A DNA stretch of 64,000 nucleotides from an uncultured Bacteroidales bacterium (GTDB lineage Bacteria; Bacteroidota; Bacteroidia; Bacteroidales; CAIXZF01): contig CAIXZF010000032.1 of NCBI GenBank assembly GCA_903923925.1, forward strand, positions 1 to 64,000, given 5' to 3'. Position 1 is the stretch's first letter. Each line of letters opens with the position of its first letter. A program made the position numbers and the translations under genes. Shown here piece after piece: positions 60,247-64,000 of this stretch. The notes beneath the pieces were generated by a model. That model saw only the letters and a list, made by a program, of their open reading frames with translations, did not search any database and was not told the origin of the DNA.

Positions 60247-60978
60247 CTAAGCCTCATTTCCTGAGGAAATGAGGAAAACTGCAGGTCTTTTGTTAATATC
60301 TATTAATTTACTTGATTTCCAATTACTTATAGGTTTTGAGATTATTGTCTCATTGGTACAACTCAGATCCAGAGCTACACAAAGCCATGTGTTATCTCCA
60401 CATACCTTTAACAACACTTCAAGGAATTGGTTGTTGCGATAGGGTGTTTCAATAAAAATATGTGTTGAAGAATCCTTTCTGGCCATTCGTTCAATGTCTT
60501 TCAAACTCCTCGATCTTTCCGATTTTTCCACTGGAAGATAGCCATGAAAACAGAAATTCTGTCCATTAAAGCCCGAAGCCATTAGTGCCAGAAATATTGA
60601 TGAAGGACCCGTTAGTGGTATAACCCTGATACCCGACAAATGAGCCTGTTTTACAATAAGTGAACCTGGATCAGCAACACATGGCAAACCCGCCTCTGAA
60701 AGAATCCCTATATCTTTACCATCAAATGCAGGCTTTAGGTAGGTCGAAACATCATATTTATCGCTGTGTTCATTAAACACCATGAACTCTTTTGGATCTT
60801 CCTGAAGATTTATACCTAAGACGGTTAAAAATCTTCTGGCTGATTTAATTTCTTCTACAATAAAAAATCCTATTCTGCTAACCAAAATAATGTTTTCTGG
60901 TGGAATAACCTTGCCCGGCATCGACGCACCTAATAACGATGGAATAAGATATAAATTTCCTTTTGTATTTGAAGACAT
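60247..60978 (-). CDS. RsmI-like tetrapyrrole-family methyltransferase
   Basis: A 243-residue SAM-dependent methyltransferase of the tetrapyrrole-methylase fold. It has GILSEAGLPCVADPGS, VIPLTGPSSIFLALMASGF, F-H-G-Y-L-P and FIETPYRN, all typical of RsmI (16S rRNA 2'-O-methyl C1402). The N-terminus is unlike canonical RsmI (it lacks the GTLYLVATPIGN opening, having GNLYLIPSLLG). It is the Bacteroidota side group found near dnaA, so the exact substrate is uncertain. It lies 11 bases after the preceding gene. Confidence 0.8.
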   Translation of the reverse strand: MSSNTKGNLYLIPSLLGASMPGKVIPPENIILVSRIGFFIVEEIKSARRFLTVLGINLQEDPKEFMVFNEHSDKYDVSTYLKPAFDGKDIGILSEAGLPCVADPGSLIVKQAHLSGIRVIPLTGPSSIFLALMASGFNGQNFCFHGYLPVEKSERSRSLKDIERMARKDSSTHIFIETPYRNNQFLEVLLKVCGDNTWLCVALDLSCTNETIISKPISNWKSSKLIDINKRPAVFLISSGNEA

Positions 60979-60989
60979 TTATCGCCGAA

Positions 60990-61958
60990 TTAAAATTTTA
61001 TCCATGGTAAATCATTCAAATCAACGTTCCCTCCCGAAATAATCAGACAAATATTTTTATAACGTTCAGATATTTTATTTTCAATCAGGGCAGCCAGAGG
61101 AACCGCAGATGAAGGTTCTATAATAATCTTCATTCGTTCCCATACTAACCTCATTGCAGCTATAATTCCTTCTTCAGTTACAGTCACAATATCCTCAACA
61201 TGATTGCAAATAATAGGGTAGGTGATACTACCGAGAGAAGTTCTTAATCCATCAGCGATAGTATCCGGAGCAACAGAAGGTACGAATGTAGCTGTTTTAA
61301 ACGATTGGTAAGCATCATCTGCATTTACTGGTTCTGCAGCAATTACTTTGATTGATTTCCCAAAATAATGAACAGCAAGTGCTGTACCACTCAATAATCC
61401 ACCACCTCCAACAGGGGCAATAACTAAATCAAGACTCTCAATATCAGTTATCGCTTCAAGACAAGCTGTTGCCTGTCCGGCTATAATTCTCAGATTATTA
61501 TAAGGATGTATTTCTGTAGCACCTGTTCTTCGAATAACTTCCTCCAGTGTTAATTCCCTGTCCTCAAGTGTGGGTCGGCAAAACGTAATTTTACCATTAT
61601 AATAAATGACTCCATCTATTTTAACCTTTGAAGAATTCTCCGGCATCACTATATGAGCCGTAATTCCTTTAATTTTTGCCGCTCTGGCAAGCGCTTGTGC
61701 ATGATTCCCTGATGAATGAGTTGCAACTCCTTTCAATAATTCTGATTCAGGAAGAGATAAAACAGCATTGCAGGCACCTCTCGATTTAAATGCCCCGGCT
61801 TTCTGAAAATTCTCGCATTTAAAAAATACTTTTCTGCCTGTAATCTCATTAATTATTTGAGATGAAAGTACTGGAGTATGGTGGATATAGGGTTTGATTC
61901 TATCTTGAGCATCAAGGATATCCTGCTTTGAAGGTTTCAGAATTTTTGGAACTATCAT
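60990..61958 (-). CDS. PLP-dependent threonine/serine dehydratase or racemase
   Basis: A 322-residue fold-type II PLP enzyme. It has KCENFQKAGAFKSRGACNA with the PLP lysine, THSSGNHAQALA, the phosphate-binding G-G-G-G-L-L-S-G near residue 182 and CLIISGGNVDLNDL at the end. Length without a regulatory ACT domain and overall sequence fit serine racemase / catabolic threonine ammonia-lyase. Reaction: deamination of Thr or Ser, or Ser racemisation. Its stop and start overlap neighbours in a tight run with the phosphatase (4-base overlap). Confidence 0.82.
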   Translation of the reverse strand: MIVPKILKPSKQDILDAQDRIKPYIHHTPVLSSQIINEITGRKVFFKCENFQKAGAFKSRGACNAVLSLPESELLKGVATHSSGNHAQALARAAKIKGITAHIVMPENSSKVKIDGVIYYNGKITFCRPTLEDRELTLEEVIRRTGATEIHPYNNLRIIAGQATACLEAITDIESLDLVIAPVGGGGLLSGTALAVHYFGKSIKVIAAEPVNADDAYQSFKTATFVPSVAPDTIADGLRTSLGSITYPIICNHVEDIVTVTEEGIIAAMRLVWERMKIIIEPSSAVPLAALIENKISERYKNICLIISGGNVDLNDLPWIKF

Positions 61959-62428
61959 TTCACTTGCAACTGTATTTTTTTTATAAGAACTTCTGTAGCT
62001 TTATCCAGCAGTTTGTAAACTGCCTCAAAGTCATGCATATCACCGGTCCAGGGATCAGGAACTTTATTGTTTTCGCCTGGTTCAAGTAAATTCATCAAAA
62101 AATCAACTTTCTCCTGATCTTTTTTTGTTCTGGCTTTAAATATAACATCTCTGTAATTGATATGATCCATTACATAAATTATATCAAATATTTCAAAATC
62201 ATCGGGTCTGAAAAGCCTTGCAGTAAGCTGACTGATATCTACTCCATTTTTATTTGCAACCCTGATAGCTCTGATATCAGGATTCTCGCCTGTATGGAAT
62301 GGTTCAAAGCCCGCAGAATCAACCTCTACTTTAGCAGTAAGACCAGCCACTTGAAGTTTCTTTTGCATAATTCCTTCGGCTAAAGGACTTCGGCAGATGT
62401 TACCAAGGCAAACAAATAATATTTTCAT
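61955..62428 (-). CDS. Low-molecular-weight protein tyrosine phosphatase
   Basis: A 157-residue protein. The catalytic P-loop is C-L-G-N-I-C-R-S at residues 7-14 and the general acid is in D-P-W-T-G near residue 128. The enzyme dephosphorylates phosphotyrosine in the cytoplasm. It is commonly next to dnaA in Bacteroidota. The first gene of a small run with the dehydratase and the RsmI-like gene. Confidence 0.9.
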   Translation of the reverse strand: MKILFVCLGNICRSPLAEGIMQKKLQVAGLTAKVEVDSAGFEPFHTGENPDIRAIRVANKNGVDISQLTARLFRPDDFEIFDIIYVMDHINYRDVIFKARTKKDQEKVDFLMNLLEPGENNKVPDPWTGDMHDFEAVYKLLDKATEVLIKKIQLQVK

Positions 62429-62455
62429 GGGCAGAATTTTTCAGTGCGCAAAAAT

Positions 62456-62490
62456 AATAAAACCCATCGCTTTTCAGGATGGGTTTTATT
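62456..62490. terminator. Terminator of dnaA
   Basis: Perfect 13-bp stem AATAAAACCCATC with its complement and a 9-base loop, with T-rich ends in both orientations; it lies between the dnaA stop (62510) and the phosphatase start (62428). Confidence 0.85.
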
Positions 62491-62509
62491 GAGTAATACA
62501 ATCTTTGCT

Positions 62510-63949
62510 TTAAATCTTTATTTTTTTCTCCAGATCTTCAACATAATTTCTGAATTGCTTGTCGGTTTCAATCAGGTTAATCACAGTACGGCAGGCGTGA
62601 AGAACAGTTGCATGATCTTTATTCCCGCAATGCAGTCCAATTGTTGCAAGAGAAGATTTGGTGTGTTTTTTAGCAAAAAACATGGCCAGCTGCCTGGCTT
62701 GTACGATTTCCCGCTTTCGTGTTTTTGAATTAATCATATCAACAGGAAGATTGAAATAGTCACAAACAATTTTCTGGATAAAATCTATCGAAATTTCTTT
62801 TGAAGTATTCTTTACAAACTTATCAATCATCTGACGGGCAAGGTCTAGATTAATTGCTTTTTTGTTAAGCGTAGACTGTGCCAGAATGGAAACCATTGCA
62901 CCTTCCAGTTCCCTGACATTGGTTGAAATACTGTATGCCAGGTACTCAATAACATCGGCAGGCATTTCAACACCATCATTATAGAGTTTCTTTTTAATAA
63001 TCCCCATACGGGTATCAAAATCGGGTATTTGAAGATCGGCTGCAAGCCCCCATTTAAATCTTGATAGCAAGCGCTGTTCCATACCCTTAAGTTCAACAGG
63101 TGGTTTATCAGAAGTGATAATCAGCTGTTTCCCTTTCTGATGTAAATGATTGAAAATATGGAAAAAAACATTTTGAGTTTTTTCTTTACCAGCCAAACCA
63201 TGTATATCATCGATGATAAGTACATCAATCATCTGGTAAAAATGGATAAAGTCGTTATGGTTATTATTTCTGACAGCATCAACGAACTGATGCATAAACT
63301 GTTCTGTTGTAACATAAAGAACAGTTTTGTCAGGAAAATTATTTTTTACCTCTATACCAATTGCGTGTACCAGGTGCGTTTTACCTAATCCGGTTGCACT
63401 GTAAATAAATAAGGGATTAAAAGCTGTTTTTCCTGGATTCTGGGCTACCGCATACCCGGCTGATCTGGCTAAACGATTACAATCGCCTTCAACAAAATTG
63501 TCAAATGAGTAATTTTCTATTAGTTGCGATTGAACATTAATTTTTTTAAGCCCTGGTATAATAAAGGGGTTTGGAATTTCTTTTGATTTTCCCTGGTTTA
63601 GATCAATCGGCATTGAAACATCAGGATTCTTTAAAGCTTTTTTATTACCGGTTGGAGCTGTAACCGTATATGGATCATTGGCATTGTCGTAGGAGCCGTC
63701 CATAACTATACTGTATTCCAATCTCCCATTGCTGCCTAACTCATTTTTAATTGTTTTTTTCAGCAATGTAATATAATGTTCTTCGAGCCATTCATAAAAA
63801 AATTGACTTGGTACCTGAATAGTAAGAACATTATCTTCCAATTTAACGGGCTTAATCGGCTCAAACCAGGTTTTGAATTTTTGATAACTGATATTGTCCC
63901 GAATAATTCGTAAACAATTCTCCCAAACCTCTGAATGAGTATTTTCCAT
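62510..63949 (-). CDS. dnaA: Chromosomal replication initiator DnaA
   Basis: A 479-residue protein with all four DnaA domains. The N-terminal domain opens with VWENCLRIIRDNISYQKFKTW. The AAA+ domain has Walker A S-A-T-G-L-G-K-T-H near residue 185 (Ala-Thr in place of the more common Gly-Gly), Walker B VLIIDDIHGL near 245, and the sensor region LLSRFKWGL. Domain IV binds DnaA boxes, with QARQLAMFFAKKHT and the signature N-K-D-H-A-T-V-L-H-A. It melts oriC and loads the replicative helicase. No cluster of DnaA boxes is visible in the 50 bases upstream, so oriC is probably outside the window. Confidence 0.97.
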   Translation of the reverse strand: MENTHSEVWENCLRIIRDNISYQKFKTWFEPIKPVKLEDNVLTIQVPSQFFYEWLEEHYITLLKKTIKNELGSNGRLEYSIVMDGSYDNANDPYTVTAPTGNKKALKNPDVSMPIDLNQGKSKEIPNPFIIPGLKKINVQSQLIENYSFDNFVEGDCNRLARSAGYAVAQNPGKTAFNPLFIYSATGLGKTHLVHAIGIEVKNNFPDKTVLYVTTEQFMHQFVDAVRNNNHNDFIHFYQMIDVLIIDDIHGLAGKEKTQNVFFHIFNHLHQKGKQLIITSDKPPVELKGMEQRLLSRFKWGLAADLQIPDFDTRMGIIKKKLYNDGVEMPADVIEYLAYSISTNVRELEGAMVSILAQSTLNKKAINLDLARQMIDKFVKNTSKEISIDFIQKIVCDYFNLPVDMINSKTRKREIVQARQLAMFFAKKHTKSSLATIGLHCGNKDHATVLHACRTVINLIETDKQFRNYVEDLEKKIKI

Positions 63950-64000
63950 TAACTCGATAATTTTTAACTTAAGTGATTATAAGGTGTATAATCGCCTAAA

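Noticed and set aside
63950-64000. Possible oriC upstream of dnaA
   Set aside because: Only 51 bases are available and no DnaA box or AT-rich repeat structure is visible in them.
1-64000. CRISPR array
   Set aside because: No regularly spaced direct repeats with spacer-length gaps were found; the only direct array (23922-23955) has repeats about 10 bases apart.

Overview
The window is a stretch of a Bacteroidota (Bacteroidetes) chromosome, most likely from a Bacteroidales-type lineage with a type IX secretion system. The evidence is C-terminal T9SS sorting domains on secreted proteins, FISUMP and Omp28-like proteins, a fused glycogen synthase/alpha-glucan phosphorylase, promoters of the TTTG-N20-TAnnTTTG type, and dnaA followed by a low-molecular-weight phosphatase and an RsmI-like methyltransferase. 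No tRNA or rRNA gene was seen. Almost everything from 1 to 29 kb is on the minus strand.

Region A (1 to about 14.4 kb) is accessory DNA typical of a mobile element. It carries a RadC-like JAB protein, an ArdC-type antirestriction protein, a HEPN-like protein, an LRR protein, a very acidic small protein and a duplicated small gene. A compact four-gene operon (13722 down to 5726) encodes a PLD-nuclease/SNF2-helicase fusion, a 1288-residue Eco57I-type adenine methyltransferase, an EVE-domain protein and an unknown 113-residue protein; it looks like a restriction or defence system that matches no named type exactly. Several genes here have long, related 5' leaders, two of which share a covarying hairpin just before the start codon.

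Region B (14.4 to about 29.7 kb) is a phage-like module. In transcription order it has an XRE repressor with a divergent operator, a small regulator, a free-standing DnaA domain-IV protein, a CHC2/Toprim primase-helicase, an iteron-like array next to AT-rich DNA, an S49 prohead protease, a major capsid protein, accessory structural proteins, a PLD protein and small and large terminase proteins. No portal, tail, lysis or integrase gene is visible, so it is either a capsid-forming satellite or phage-plasmid-like element, or a prophage whose remaining genes lie left of the window. Two AT-rich membrane-protein genes sit inside it on the opposite strand.

Region C (29.7 to 34 kb) starts with a secreted beta-propeller-like T9SS protein. 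A graveyard follows: a truncated AAA/DUF4143 ATPase, an internally deleted terminase remnant related to the intact one in region B, and a frameshifted PepSY-like lipoprotein.

Region D (34 to 64 kb) is ordinary chromosome. It holds surface and secreted proteins, esterases, a tandem adenylate kinase with a degenerate second domain, a hybrid histidine kinase lacking its phospho-acceptor histidine, a fabG / membrane VWA-like / ElyC-like / PBP1 gene run, the glycogen fusion enzyme, and the dnaA cluster at the right edge.
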